The notes: a model not told the origin generated them from the sequence alone. A DNA stretch of 64,000 bases from UBA4479 sp963974935 (GCA_963974935.1 CAXBEV010000001.1:1-64000); one strand, 5' to 3'. Shown: positions 35,391-44,837, counted from the stretch's first letter. Program-made: numbers and translations.

Positions 35391-37082
35391 TTACATATTC
35401 GGATAGTTGGGGCCGCCGCCACCTTCGGGGACCACCCAATTGATGTTCTGCGTCGGGTCTTTGATGTCACAGGTTTTGCAATGCACGCAGTTCTGCGCGT
35501 TGATTTGCAGCCGCATCGCGTCACCGCCTTTGTCTTCGTCGGCAACGTATTCGTAGACGCCCGCCGGACAAAAACGCGCCTCGGGCCCATCATAGACCGC
35601 ATAGTTCGTCGCTACCGGCACCGAGGCGTCTTTTAGCGTCAGATGCACCGGCTGGTCTTCTTCGTGATTGGTATTCGAAAACGAGACGCTGGTCAGCTTG
35701 TCAAAAGTGATCTCACCGTCCGGTTTCGGATAGTCGATCTTCGGCATGTCTTTCGCCGGTTTGATCTGATCGTGGTCGGTGTGATGACCGAACGTCCAGG
35801 GTAGCAAGAAGCCCAGGCCCAATTGGTTCATCCACATATCGAACCCGGCATAAATGGTGCCGAGCTTGATGCCGAATTTTGTTAATGCCGGGCGGGCGTT
35901 TCGGACTTTGTGCAGATCTTTATAGACCCAGGAATCACGGAACGCGGGCTCGTAATCGCCAAGTTCGTCATGGCCGCGCCCGTCTTTGATCGCTTTGAAA
36001 GCACTTTCGGCCGCCAGCATGCCGGTCTTCATGGCGTTATGCGAGCCTTTGATGCGGGGCACGTTGACGAAACCTGCGGCACACCCGGTCAGACACCCAC
36101 CCGGAAACGCCAGCTTCGGCACCGACTGCAGACCGCCTTCGTTAATGGCCCGTGCCCCATAGGCCACCCGGCGCCCGCCTTCGAGCATCGGCTTGATTGA
36201 CGGGTGCGTTTTAAAGCGCTGCATTTCTTCGTAGGGCGACAGGTACGGGTTTTCGTAATCCAGCGTGACCACGAAGCCGATCGCGATCTGATTGTTTTCC
36301 TGATGATAGATAAAGCCCCCCCCCGCACAGTCGGTCAGCGGCCACCCTTGGGTGTGGATGACGGTGCCTTCTTTATGCTGTTCGGCCGGCACGTCCCAAA
36401 GTTCTTTGATACCGATGCCGTAGGTTTGCGGTTCACGTCCGTCGGTAAGGTTGAATTTTTCCAAAAGTGTTTTCGACAGATGTCCCCGGCAGCCCTCGGC
36501 AAAGAACGTATATTTGGCATGTAGTTCCATGCCGGGCTCGAAGCCCGTGCCTGGTTTGCCGTCTTTGCCCCGCCCCATGTCGCCGGTTGCGATGCCTTTG
36601 ACGGCACCGTCGTCGTTGAATAACACTTCAGCAGCCGCGAAACCCGGGTAAACCTCGACCCCCATCGCTTCCGCCTGCTCGGCCAGCCAGCGCACTAAGT
36701 TGCCGAGTGACAGCGTGTTGCAGCCCTTGTTGCCCATCAGTGGCGGCAGGACGAAGTGTGGCATTGAAGACTTGCCGGACTCCGACAAAACCCAATGTTG
36801 GTTGTCGGTCACCGGCACGCCCATGGGCGCGCCTTTTTCTTTCCAATCAGGAATCAGTTCGTTGAGTGCAGTCGGGTCAACGACAGCGCCCGATAGAATG
36901 TGCGCACCGACTTCAGAGCCCTTTTCGACGACGCAGACAGTCAGTTCGTGCTCGTTTTCTTGAGACAACTGCATCAAGCGGATCGCGGCGGAAAGGCCGG
37001 ACGGACCGGCGCCAACGATTACCACATCGAATTCCATGCTTTCGCGTTCGATGGCGTCCATCTGTTCAGCGTCGTCGTTCAT
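35391..37082 (-). CDS. Electron-transfer flavoprotein-ubiquinone oxidoreductase
   Basis: 563 aa. An FAD-binding GxGxxG motif lies near the N-terminus (DVVIVGAGPSGLSAAIRL), with the long ETF-QO central region including AGFVNVPRIKGSHNAMKTGM. The C-terminal ferredoxin-like 4Fe-4S site is CPAGVYEYV followed by CVHCKTCDIKDP. This inner-membrane-associated enzyme passes electrons from EtfAB (encoded at 61883-63569) to ubiquinone during fatty-acid and amino-acid oxidation. Length is normal. Confidence 0.95.
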   Translation of the reverse strand: MNDDAEQMDAIERESMEFDVVIVGAGPSGLSAAIRLMQLSQENEHELTVCVVEKGSEVGAHILSGAVVDPTALNELIPDWKEKGAPMGVPVTDNQHWVLSESGKSSMPHFVLPPLMGNKGCNTLSLGNLVRWLAEQAEAMGVEVYPGFAAAEVLFNDDGAVKGIATGDMGRGKDGKPGTGFEPGMELHAKYTFFAEGCRGHLSKTLLEKFNLTDGREPQTYGIGIKELWDVPAEQHKEGTVIHTQGWPLTDCAGGGFIYHQENNQIAIGFVVTLDYENPYLSPYEEMQRFKTHPSIKPMLEGGRRVAYGARAINEGGLQSVPKLAFPGGCLTGCAAGFVNVPRIKGSHNAMKTGMLAAESAFKAIKDGRGHDELGDYEPAFRDSWVYKDLHKVRNARPALTKFGIKLGTIYAGFDMWMNQLGLGFLLPWTFGHHTDHDQIKPAKDMPKIDYPKPDGEITFDKLTSVSFSNTNHEEDQPVHLTLKDASVPVATNYAVYDGPEARFCPAGVYEYVADEDKGGDAMRLQINAQNCVHCKTCDIKDPTQNINWVVPEGGGGPNYPNM

Positions 37083-37241
37083 AGTGGCCTCGTCGGTTAT
37101 GGGGGCGATGTTGAATGATTGTGCGTTTTATATCATGGGATTGTCACTGTTTCACGGGACAAATCCGAAGCCGCTTCGATTGAATACGCCGTTTGTATCA
37201 ACGGTCCTGGCACAAGGGGCTGCAAATGCTATGATCCGCCG

Positions 37242-38075
37242 ATGATGACGGCACACGACATACATGCGGTTTTGCAGTGGCATATTGATGCCGGCTGCGA
37301 TGAAACCATCGGTGATGAGCCGATCAACCGGTTTGAAGTCCCAGCGTATGTGCCTGCGCAAGTGCAGGCAACGCCTGACGCTTCTGCGGCAACGCGCGCT
37401 CAGGCTGCTGCACCTGGGATCACACGGGGTGCCAAAGTTGATCCAAAAGACGTCGACAACAATCGCCAAGTGCAAACCGCGGTGGCGTTGGCTGCGGCGG
37501 CTGAAAGTGTCGATGCGCTGCGCACAGCCTTGGATTCGTTCGATGGCTGCCAGCTTAAAAGCAATGCAACAAATCTGGTGTTTGCCGACGGCGCGACGGA
37601 TGCCCGGGTGATGATCGTCGGCAATGCGCCTCGGGGCGACGAAGATCGCCAAGGTCGCCCCTTCGTGGGCGCCGGCGGGCAATTCTTGGAAACGATGCTG
37701 CAAAGTATCGGGCTTGGTCGCACCGACGTTCTGTTCGCGAACACGGTGTTTTGGCGACCGCCCGGCAATCGCACGCCGACGCCGCAAGAAGTGACCGTCT
37801 GCCGACCGTTTATTGAGCGTTTGATTGAACTCGTCGACCCCGCCATTCTGATTTGTATTGGCGCACCTGCAGCGCATTCGCTTTTAGGTGCAACGCAGGG
37901 GATCGGGCGCCTGCGCGGCAAATGGTTTGAATTTCAGACACCGACTTTATCGCATCCGATTGCCGCGACCGCCTTGTACAGCCCGGACTATCTGGTCAAA
38001 ACGCCGCTCGCAAAGCGGGACGCTTGGCAAGACCTCCGAATGATCAGACGCAAACTCGCGGAGACAAACGTATGA
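37242..38075 (+). CDS. Uracil-DNA glycosylase superfamily protein (family-4-like)
   Basis: 277 aa, starting at the ATG ATG pair 37242. The N-terminal 100 residues (W-H-x-D-A-G and an Ala-rich linker) are typical of alphaproteobacterial homologues. The UDG domain runs from about residue 105 (FDGCQLK...) through ANTVFWRPPGNRTPTPQEV to the C-terminus. The motif usually written GEAPGxxED reads GNAPRGDED here (near 125), and the usual HPAYLL-type motif reads SPDYLV (near 246), so key positions are changed. The 4Fe-4S cysteine pattern also appears reduced. It overlaps the dCMP deaminase start (ATGA), and both act on uracil/deoxycytidine metabolism. Confidence 0.78.
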   Translation: MMTAHDIHAVLQWHIDAGCDETIGDEPINRFEVPAYVPAQVQATPDASAATRAQAAAPGITRGAKVDPKDVDNNRQVQTAVALAAAAESVDALRTALDSFDGCQLKSNATNLVFADGATDARVMIVGNAPRGDEDRQGRPFVGAGGQFLETMLQSIGLGRTDVLFANTVFWRPPGNRTPTPQEVTVCRPFIERLIELVDPAILICIGAPAAHSLLGATQGIGRLRGKWFEFQTPTLSHPIAATALYSPDYLVKTPLAKRDAWQDLRMIRRKLAETNV

Positions 38076-38554
38076 AAGCTGCCGACCGCAAGGCGATCCA
38101 TATGACCACGGCGTACGTTGTCGCTTTGGGCTCCAAGGACACACGGACCAAAATCGGTTCCGTGGTGATTGGACCGGATAACGAAATTCGCTCGACTGGC
38201 TACAATGGTTTTCCGCGCGGCTTGGATGATGATCTGGAAGAGCGCCAAGCCAAGCCGGAAAAGGATTACTGGTTTGAGCATGCCGAGCGTAATGCGATCT
38301 TTAACGCGGTCCGCATTGGCGTATCGCTCAGGGATTGTGTGATGTTCACCCAACGCACACCGTGTGAAGCCTGTGCGCGGGCGATTGTGCAGGCCGGTAT
38401 TTCCAAGGTCGTGATCCATAAAAAATGGGCCGATGACGCCCGTGATTCCCATCCCAGGTCCCGTGATATGTTCAACGAATGCGGCGTCGATCTTGAAGAA
38501 TGGGACGGCGATATCCTTACCCCTATCGGCTGGTGCCGGGGCGAAGCGATCTAA
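38072..38554 (+). CDS. Deoxycytidylate (dCMP) deaminase family protein
   Basis: 160 aa from ATG 38072, overlapping the UDG stop. The zinc-dependent deaminase motif is HAERNAIFNAVR (His and catalytic Glu), with the paired cysteines in TPCEACARAIVQAG. The dCMP-deaminase signature GYNGFPRGLDDD is present. It converts dCMP to dUMP, the thymidylate precursor. Coupled translation with a uracil-DNA glycosylase-like gene is a sensible pairing, because raised dUMP increases uracil in DNA. Confidence 0.88.
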   Translation: MKAADRKAIHMTTAYVVALGSKDTRTKIGSVVIGPDNEIRSTGYNGFPRGLDDDLEERQAKPEKDYWFEHAERNAIFNAVRIGVSLRDCVMFTQRTPCEACARAIVQAGISKVVIHKKWADDARDSHPRSRDMFNECGVDLEEWDGDILTPIGWCRGEAI

Positions 38555-38693
38555 GCTCCGATAGCGGCTCTCTTTACTTTCACAACGACGTGACCGGACG
38601 TGATTTCCCGCGCTCCGCGTCGGCTGGCATATACGTGTGTGCGACCGACGCGGTCGTAGGGATTTTTGTCTATTCACTGTTTATGGGAGACCC

Positions 38694-38990
38694 ATGATGA
38701 AACGTAGCTTTACCACCGCCGCCATCGTCGCCGGCGCACTCGCCACCGCTGGTGCGGCAACGCTCTCGACGCCATCTTTCGCCGCTGAAAACGTCAAATG
38801 CTTTGGCGTAGCCAAGGCCGGTCAGAATGATTGCGCCGCCGGTCCCGGCACCACATGCGCCGGGACTGCGAAACTCGATTATCAGGGCAACGCCTGGAAA
38901 CTGGTCCCTAAAGGGTCCTGCGAAACTGCTGAGTTGCCGGGTGATCGCAAAGGCTCGCTTGAGCCGTTGAAGCGCGACCTGCCGAGTTAA
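38694..38990 (+). CDS. bufA: Bufferin precursor, DUF2282 protein BufA
   Basis: 98 aa from ATG 38694, preceded by GGGAGACCC. A signal peptide (KRSFTTAAIVAGALATAGAA... SFAA) is followed by a mature part with exactly four cysteines in KCFGVAKAGQNDC, TTCAGT and KGSCET, the DUF2282 pattern. Bufferins are ribosomally made peptides whose cysteines are converted by an MNIO enzyme and which bind copper in the periplasm. First gene of a four-gene operon (bufA, bufB, bufC, DoxX). Confidence 0.88.
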   Translation: MMKRSFTTAAIVAGALATAGAATLSTPSFAAENVKCFGVAKAGQNDCAAGPGTTCAGTAKLDYQGNAWKLVPKGSCETAELPGDRKGSLEPLKRDLPS

Positions 38991-38998
38991 GCAGGCCT

Positions 38999-39892
38999 AT
39001 GCATCGGGCTGGGGGGATGACCGTGATCGCTCAACATTCATCGCATGTGCAAGGTGTCGGTGTCGGCTTTAAGGCCGAGCATTTCACTGACATTTTGGAA
39101 AGTCGACCCGACGTCGGGTTTTTCGAAGTGCATGCAGAGAATTATATGGGCGACGGCGGCCCCCCTCATGCCCGGTTGCGTCGACTGCGTGAAGATTATG
39201 CTCTGTCGGTGCATGGGGTTGGCCTTTCCATCGGCGGCGCAGATGCGCTCGACGTTGATCACCTGAAGCGCCTTCATACGGTCGTGCAATGCTATCAACC
39301 TGCGCTGGTGTCCGAGCATTTGGCATGGTCCAGCCATCAAGATCGCTATTACAATGATCTTCTGGCACTGCCTTACACCACCGAAACCCTTACCAACGTG
39401 ACAGCGCATATCGATCAAGTGCAGTCGACGTTGGGGCGGACGATTCTATTAGAAAATCCATCCTCCTATGTGCACTTTGACGCCAGCACGTGGCACGAAG
39501 CCGACTTCATTGCCGAAGTTGTTGCGCGGAGCGGCTGTGGTTTGCTGTTGGACGTCAATAATGTCTACGTCACCGCTGTTAATCATGGATTGGATGCGAA
39601 AGACTACATTGACCGATTGCCGTTACACCGTGTCGGTGAAATTCATGTGGCCGGCCACGCCGAGGCCGCAGACGGCGACGGTGTGCCGTTTTTGATCGAT
39701 GCCCATGACCGTGCCGTTGCGGATCAAGTGTTGGCGTTGTATCGGTCGATTTTACCCAAGATTGGCGTGCAGCCGTTATTGCTGGAGTGGGATAACGATG
39801 TCCCGGTCTGGTCAGCCTTGCTGGCAGAGGCGCACCGCATTGATACGATCCGCGCCGGCACAAAAGTTTCGCAGGCGCGCCATGTGGCCTGA
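38999..39892 (+). CDS. bufB: MNIO family (DUF692) bufferin-modifying oxidase BufB
   Basis: 297 aa from ATG 38999 (ATG 39017 is an alternative). DUF692 hallmarks: GVGFKAEHF...DVGFFEVHAENYMGDGG, LSVHGVGLSIGG, LVSEHLAWS, LLLDVNNVYV and EIHVAGHAE, a TIM barrel whose His, Asp and Glu ligands hold two or three irons. MNIO enzymes modify cysteines of the partner peptide. It starts 9 bases after bufA and overlaps bufC by 11 bp. Confidence 0.92.
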   Translation: MHRAGGMTVIAQHSSHVQGVGVGFKAEHFTDILESRPDVGFFEVHAENYMGDGGPPHARLRRLREDYALSVHGVGLSIGGADALDVDHLKRLHTVVQCYQPALVSEHLAWSSHQDRYYNDLLALPYTTETLTNVTAHIDQVQSTLGRTILLENPSSYVHFDASTWHEADFIAEVVARSGCGLLLDVNNVYVTAVNHGLDAKDYIDRLPLHRVGEIHVAGHAEAADGDGVPFLIDAHDRAVADQVLALYRSILPKIGVQPLLLEWDNDVPVWSALLAEAHRIDTIRAGTKVSQARHVA

Positions 39893-40652
39893 CGTTCAAC
39901 AAAGTTTTGCCGCTACCTTGCTGCGCCCGCAGCAACCGTGCCCGGACGGCATCAATGCTGGTTCGTCGCGGTTCGAAGTCTATCGAAATAATGTGATGGT
40001 CGGGTTGCGGCGTGCGCTTGAAGACGCATTCCCGGTCGTCCGCACGTTGGTCGGCGACGACTTTTTTGCGGCGATGGCGCAGGCGTTTATCCGCGCGCAT
40101 CCGCCGATCTCGCCTGTGTTGCTCCGGTACGGTACGGACTTTGATGCTTTTATTCGAAGTTTTGAGCCCGCTGAAAGCGTACCTTATCTCGCCGATGTTG
40201 CACGCCTAGAGCAGGTTTGGCTTGCTGCCTATCACGCCGCAGATCGTGCGCCGCTGACGATCCATGCGCTCGCAGACGTGCCCGAAGCGGCCTTGGACAC
40301 CCTGCAACTTCGCCCGCATCCGTCGCTTCAGATGTTCTATGCGGGCCATCCCGCCGTTTCGATTTGGCAAGCGCATCAAGGGCCTGGGCCGGTAAATCTG
40401 CAGGGTCTGCCCGATGGCCCCGAGCATGCCATGATTGTGCGCCCGGATTTGGACGTCGCTGTGATTCAACTCCAAAGTGCTGCCTTCAAATTGGCCGCAT
40501 CGATGTTTGCCGGCGTGCCGTTGGGAAACGCGCTGGAGGCTGTCGATGTCGGTGCCCTCGACCCGTCTACAGTACTTTTTGACCTTTTTGCCGCCGGCGC
40601 TGTCGCTGGCTTGGATTATGACGATAACGCCACAGGAGATACGCCGTCATGA
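39882..40652 (+). CDS. bufC: BufC, DUF2063 putative DNA-binding-fold partner protein
   Basis: 256 aa from ATG 39882, inside the end of bufB. The N-terminal DUF2063 domain contains SRFEVYRNNVMVGLRRALED, FPVVRTLVGDDFF and PYLADVARLEQVWLAAYHA. In bufferin operons this protein accompanies the MNIO enzyme and is thought to help present the precursor peptide. Despite older DNA-binding annotations for the family there is no sign of a regulator here. Its stop overlaps the DoxX start (ATGA). Confidence 0.88.
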   Translation: MWPDVQQSFAATLLRPQQPCPDGINAGSSRFEVYRNNVMVGLRRALEDAFPVVRTLVGDDFFAAMAQAFIRAHPPISPVLLRYGTDFDAFIRSFEPAESVPYLADVARLEQVWLAAYHAADRAPLTIHALADVPEAALDTLQLRPHPSLQMFYAGHPAVSIWQAHQGPGPVNLQGLPDGPEHAMIVRPDLDVAVIQLQSAAFKLAASMFAGVPLGNALEAVDVGALDPSTVLFDLFAAGAVAGLDYDDNATGDTPS

Positions 40653-41209
40653 GTATCGTTCGAAGCCTGATCAGCTTACATGATCGCGTGTTCAACAGTA
40701 TTGAGGCCCTATTCGGCGGATGGTTTCTGGGCTTTGCCGCCAGATTTGTTTTTGCCGCCGTGCTGCTGATGTTCTTCCTCAACTCAGCGGCGACCAAAGT
40801 CGGCGCCGGTGTGCCTGGGATGTTTATTCCAGGTGTCGGTGCTTATGCGCAAATTCTGCCGCCGATTGCCGAAGCTGCCGGCTATGATCCGAGCCAGATC
40901 GCATTGTTCCCTTGGAAAATTTTGGTGCTCGCCGGGACCTATGCGGAATTTATCATTCCGATCTTCTTGGTCGTAGGCCTGTTCACACGGCTGTCCAGCT
41001 TGGCGATGATCGGCTTTATCGTCGTGATGAGTTTCGTCGACATTCAGTTCCACGGCGCGGATGCGGCGACGATTGGCGCCTGGTTCGATAGTGTGCACAA
41101 TTCAGCGATCTCGGATCAGCGGTTGTTGTGGCTGTTTCCGTTGGTCTATCTGCTGATCAAGGGGGCCGGGCCGCTGTCGTTGGATGGGCTGATCACGAAG
41201 CGGAACTAG
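40649..41209 (+). CDS. DoxX family membrane protein of the bufferin operon
   Basis: 186 aa with four predicted membrane helices (FAARFVFAAVLLMFFLNSA, ILVLAGTYAEFIIPIFLVVGL, LAMIGFIVVMSFVDIQ, LLWLFPLVYLLIKGAG) in the DoxX pattern. DoxX genes often close MNIO/bufferin operons; a redox role at the inner membrane is suspected. ATGA overlap with bufC. Confidence 0.85.
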   Translation: MSIVRSLISLHDRVFNSIEALFGGWFLGFAARFVFAAVLLMFFLNSAATKVGAGVPGMFIPGVGAYAQILPPIAEAAGYDPSQIALFPWKILVLAGTYAEFIIPIFLVVGLFTRLSSLAMIGFIVVMSFVDIQFHGADAATIGAWFDSVHNSAISDQRLLWLFPLVYLLIKGAGPLSLDGLITKRN

Positions 41210-41216
41210 CAGTCTA

Positions 41217-42092
41217 TCATTGGCTCAGCGCGATCAGCACCACCGACGGCACCACCAGCGCAATCGCCACAAACAGCTGTGGGCTCAGCGTCTCACGGCG
41301 AAAAATGAAGATGCTCAGCAAAAGTGAAAAGATCGGCGAGGCGGCGACAATCGGGATCACCGTGATGATGTCGCCTTGCAGTAGCGCCATGTTCAGTGCC
41401 AGCACGGCGATGCCGAAAAAGAACCCGGCGATCAAAAACCAATAGGGACCAGGCGTCGCCGGATCAATCGGCGAAGTCTTGCGGGTTGCCAGCCATAAGC
41501 CGCCGGTTACCGCGAACGAAACGGTTGAGCCCACGAGGCCGGCGAAATAGGGATCGGGAATCGTCTCCATACCGATCTTCGTCATGGCGTGCGCGCCCGA
41601 ACGAATCATCGCCGCTGCAATTGGTAGGCCGAGCGCCCACAACGGCCAGGTGCTGGGTATTTTTTTGTTGCGACGTGTCAGCGCAAAGATCGCCAACATA
41701 ATGCCGAACGTGCCGAGCGCGATTTGCCACGTCAGCATCTCGCCCAACAGCAATATCCCAAGCCCGGCGCCGAATAGCGGCGAGGTCGCACTGAGCGCCG
41801 TGGTCAGCGTCGGCCCCACGTGTCGGATCGCGGCCACCGAAAGGTTGGCCGACAACGCCGGGCGCACCAGACCGACCATGGCAAAGATCAACACCGTGAT
41901 TTCTAAAAAGTATTCCGGTACCAATACCCATGGGGCAACCAGCCAATACACCAAGCAATTGGTGCCGATGGACAGCATCGTGCCCGGCCTGGATGATAAC
42001 GTCTGCAAGCCGATATGTTGCAGCTGCCCCCCAAATGCGAACATGAACGCAGCGGTCAGGGCCAGCGCATAAGGCGGAATGTCGGTGGGCAC
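41217..42092 (-). CDS. EamA/DMT-family transporter
   Basis: 291 aa with about ten hydrophobic helices arranged as two repeats, typical of the drug/metabolite transporter superfamily. The last helix of the second repeat is PIVAASPIFSLLLSIFIF followed by ETLSPQLFVAIALVVPSVVL. Substrate unknown. It converges on the bufferin operon, 8 bp from its end. Confidence 0.82.
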   Translation of the reverse strand: MPTDIPPYALALTAAFMFAFGGQLQHIGLQTLSSRPGTMLSIGTNCLVYWLVAPWVLVPEYFLEITVLIFAMVGLVRPALSANLSVAAIRHVGPTLTTALSATSPLFGAGLGILLLGEMLTWQIALGTFGIMLAIFALTRRNKKIPSTWPLWALGLPIAAAMIRSGAHAMTKIGMETIPDPYFAGLVGSTVSFAVTGGLWLATRKTSPIDPATPGPYWFLIAGFFFGIAVLALNMALLQGDIITVIPIVAASPIFSLLLSIFIFRRETLSPQLFVAIALVVPSVVLIALSQ

Positions 42093-42208
42093 TCAAATTC
42101 TCCGGGATGGCGTCGCGTCTTCGTGATTTTGCGATTGTGCGGTTATCGGTCACCATGGGGCAAGACAATCGACGGCTGACGACGTTTGTATTTTGAGGGA
42201 GTTTTCAA

Positions 42209-42892
42209 ATGACCGAGAAACCGACCGCATTGATCGTTGGCGTCGGCGCGGGGCTAAGCGCTTCATTGGCGCGGAAAGCCCGGGCCGAGGGCCTGATGCC
42301 GCTGCTGGCGGCGCGCAACATCGACAAGCTCAAGCCGCTGCTGGACGAAGTCGGCGGTGCCGCGCAAATCTGCGATGTGAGCAATCCGACCCAGGTGACG
42401 GCGTTGTTCGACTGGGCCGAGGGATTCGGCGGCGCCCCTGAATTGGTGGTCTATAATCCATCCGCTCGCATGCGCGGCCCCATCGAAGAGCTTGATCCCG
42501 ACGCTGTGTTGCAGGCGATCACGATCACGGCCTATGGCGGTTTCTTGGTCGGCCAAGCGGCGGCAAAAGTCATGCTGCCGCGGGGCACGGGCTCGATCCT
42601 ATTTACAGGCGCATCTGCCAGCGTGAAGGGCTACGTCAATTCGTCGGTGTTCGCGATGGGTAAGTTCGGACTGCGCGGGCTGGCGCAAAGCATGGCCCGC
42701 GAACTGGCGCCCAAAGGCATCCATGTCGGCCACTTTATCATCGACGGCGGCATCGGCGAGAGCGATGATCTCGCCAACCCGAACCGCCTGCATCCGGACC
42801 ATATCGCCGAGTCGTACTTCCATCTGCACAATCAACAGCGCTCTGCTTGGACGTGGGAAATGGAGCTCAGACCGTTCGTTGAGAAATTCTGA
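42209..42892 (+). CDS. Short-chain dehydrogenase/reductase-like protein
   Basis: 227 aa Rossmann protein. The cofactor loop reads ALIVGVGAGLSASLARK, consistent with NADP binding. The catalytic region GSILFTGASASVKG...NSSVFAMGKFGLRGLA keeps the Ser and Lys, but the usual Tyr of YxxxK is Phe (FAMGK). The C-terminal HNQQRSAWTWEMELRPF resembles the ending of a known SDR subgroup. Likely an oxidoreductase with atypical chemistry or a binding protein. GAGGG upstream supports ATG 42209. Confidence 0.85.
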   Translation: MTEKPTALIVGVGAGLSASLARKARAEGLMPLLAARNIDKLKPLLDEVGGAAQICDVSNPTQVTALFDWAEGFGGAPELVVYNPSARMRGPIEELDPDAVLQAITITAYGGFLVGQAAAKVMLPRGTGSILFTGASASVKGYVNSSVFAMGKFGLRGLAQSMARELAPKGIHVGHFIIDGGIGESDDLANPNRLHPDHIAESYFHLHNQQRSAWTWEMELRPFVEKF

Positions 42893-43001
42893 CTCATTGT
42901 TACGCATTTTATAAAAACCCTATGATTCTTGCGGCGATTCACGGAAACGGGTATAGACGTTGCTTGGATCAAGGGGGGCTCGTTTTTTGACGATACCGCG
43001 T

Positions 43002-44837
43002 ATGGATGTGCGGCTTCGGCGTTTGCTCGTCGGTGCCGCTTCAAAGATTCTGGTCGGGGCTCTGCTGACGATGTCGGCGGGGCTTGCGCCTTTGTCATGG
43101 GCGCATGCCGACGCAGCCGTGCCAATGCGCGCGCTTACGCAAGATGCCGCCCGCGTGCCCAAGGTGCTCTCAGACGAGGATGTCCGCCGCTACCAAGAAA
43201 TCTTCCTGTTGCAGGATGACGGTGCATGGGCCAAGGCCGATAAGCTGATCGCCGAGATTGAGGACGGTATCCTGATGGGGCATGTACGCCATCAGCGCTA
43301 TATGCATCCGACCGCATATCGCTCTAAATATAAAGAACTGAAAGACTGGTTGGCAGCATATGCCGATCATCCGGACGCGGCGCGGGTCTACAGTCTTGCT
43401 GTCCGTCGCCGGCCTGCGAATTGGCGCCGACCAACGCCGCCGTCCCGATTAAAATCATCGGGTGAATTGCAATACCGACCGTCGTTCAAGAGCATTCATG
43501 TGCCGGGCAAAGCGTTGAGTGCATCTGGCAAACGTAAGGCGCGCGCGATCCGGTATCGCATTAAGCGGACGCTTTTGCGTGGCCACACGTTGGTCGCCAA
43601 ACGTTTGATTTTGCAGGCGGAGACGAAAAAGTATCTGTCCGCCGCACAATACGATGAAGCCCGCGTCGGGCTCGCCAAAGGCTACTTTATCGATGGGCGC
43701 GATGATTGGGCGTTGGACTGGGCGTTGCCTGCATTAAAGCGGTCCGGCCAATATCTGCCGGAAGGTCACTGGACGGCGGGTCTCGTACTTTGGCGGGCCG
43801 AGCGGTACGCTGACTCTGCGGCACATTTTGAAGCGGCGGCGGCGCATCCTGGTAATTCTGAATGGCTGGCTTCAGCGGCGTCATTTTGGGCGGCGCGCGC
43901 GCACATGGTCGCTGCGCAGCCGGCCAACGTGGTCGGGCTTATGGAACAGGCCGCAAAACACCCGCGCACTTTTTATGGTTTGTTGGCAACGCGGGTTTTG
44001 GGACGTGAACTGCCGTTCCATTGGGCGCCGCCTGCACTTGGTGAGTCCACGTTGGCGCGCTTGCAAACCAGTCCGCGTGGTCTGCGCGCCATAGCGTTGA
44101 TGCAGATCGGCGACGATATCCGCGCTGAAAGTGAACTCCGAAAATTGGCGCGCGGCGCCGGTCGATCTTTGTTGGAAGGCGTTCATGCGCTGGCGGCTCG
44201 CGGCAATATGGCCTCGCTCTCGGTGTGGCTCGACACTTTGATGTTCCCAAACGGCGGCGGCTATGACGGCGCGGCGTATCCGATTCCCGATTACATGCCG
44301 AACGAAGGCTTTACCGTCGACAGAGCGCTTGTATATGCGCTCATCCGCCAGGAAAGCCGCTTCAACCCGAACGCCAAAAGCTGGGCCGGCGCACGGGGGT
44401 TGATGCAGTTGATGCCGGGCACGGCGCGGTTTGTGGCGCGGTCGAACGGTATTTCGCTGCGTAATCGCGCGAAGCTGTTTACGCCGGAGACCAATCTTGA
44501 ATTGGGCCAGCGCTATATCGAAATGCTGCTCGAAGAAACCGACGTGTCACAAAATCTGTTCAAGCTTGCGGTGGCGTGGAACGGTGGCCCGGGCAACCTG
44601 CGTAAATGGAAGCGCCGCACCAAATATCTCGACGACCCGATTTTCTTTATTGAGAGTATCCCGTCGTTCGAAACCCGCACCTTTGTCGAACGCGTGCTGA
44701 CCAACTTTTGGATTTACCGTCATCGCTTCGGCCAGCAAACGCCGTCGCTGGATGCCGTTGCGCGCGGCGAGTGGCCACTGTATACCGCGATGGGTCACGG
44801 ATCTTCGGAGGTTGCCAGCAATGCCCCTCTCAACTGA
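43002..44837 (+). CDS. Soluble lytic murein transglycosylase (Slt-type)
   Basis: 611 aa from ATG 43002, giving a signal peptide (RLRRLLVGAASKILVGALLTMSAG... AHADA). TTG 42960 is another possible start. A superhelical alpha-helical U/L region (about 60-420) precedes the SLT domain: ALIRQESRFNPNAKSWAGAR with the catalytic Glu, GLMQLMPGTARFVA, and LAVAWNGGPGNLRKW. It cleaves peptidoglycan in the periplasm to form anhydromuropeptides. Its stop overlaps the moaB start by 17 bp. Confidence 0.9.
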   Translation: MDVRLRRLLVGAASKILVGALLTMSAGLAPLSWAHADAAVPMRALTQDAARVPKVLSDEDVRRYQEIFLLQDDGAWAKADKLIAEIEDGILMGHVRHQRYMHPTAYRSKYKELKDWLAAYADHPDAARVYSLAVRRRPANWRRPTPPSRLKSSGELQYRPSFKSIHVPGKALSASGKRKARAIRYRIKRTLLRGHTLVAKRLILQAETKKYLSAAQYDEARVGLAKGYFIDGRDDWALDWALPALKRSGQYLPEGHWTAGLVLWRAERYADSAAHFEAAAAHPGNSEWLASAASFWAARAHMVAAQPANVVGLMEQAAKHPRTFYGLLATRVLGRELPFHWAPPALGESTLARLQTSPRGLRAIALMQIGDDIRAESELRKLARGAGRSLLEGVHALAARGNMASLSVWLDTLMFPNGGGYDGAAYPIPDYMPNEGFTVDRALVYALIRQESRFNPNAKSWAGARGLMQLMPGTARFVARSNGISLRNRAKLFTPETNLELGQRYIEMLLEETDVSQNLFKLAVAWNGGPGNLRKWKRRTKYLDDPIFFIESIPSFETRTFVERVLTNFWIYRHRFGQQTPSLDAVARGEWPLYTAMGHGSSEVASNAPLN

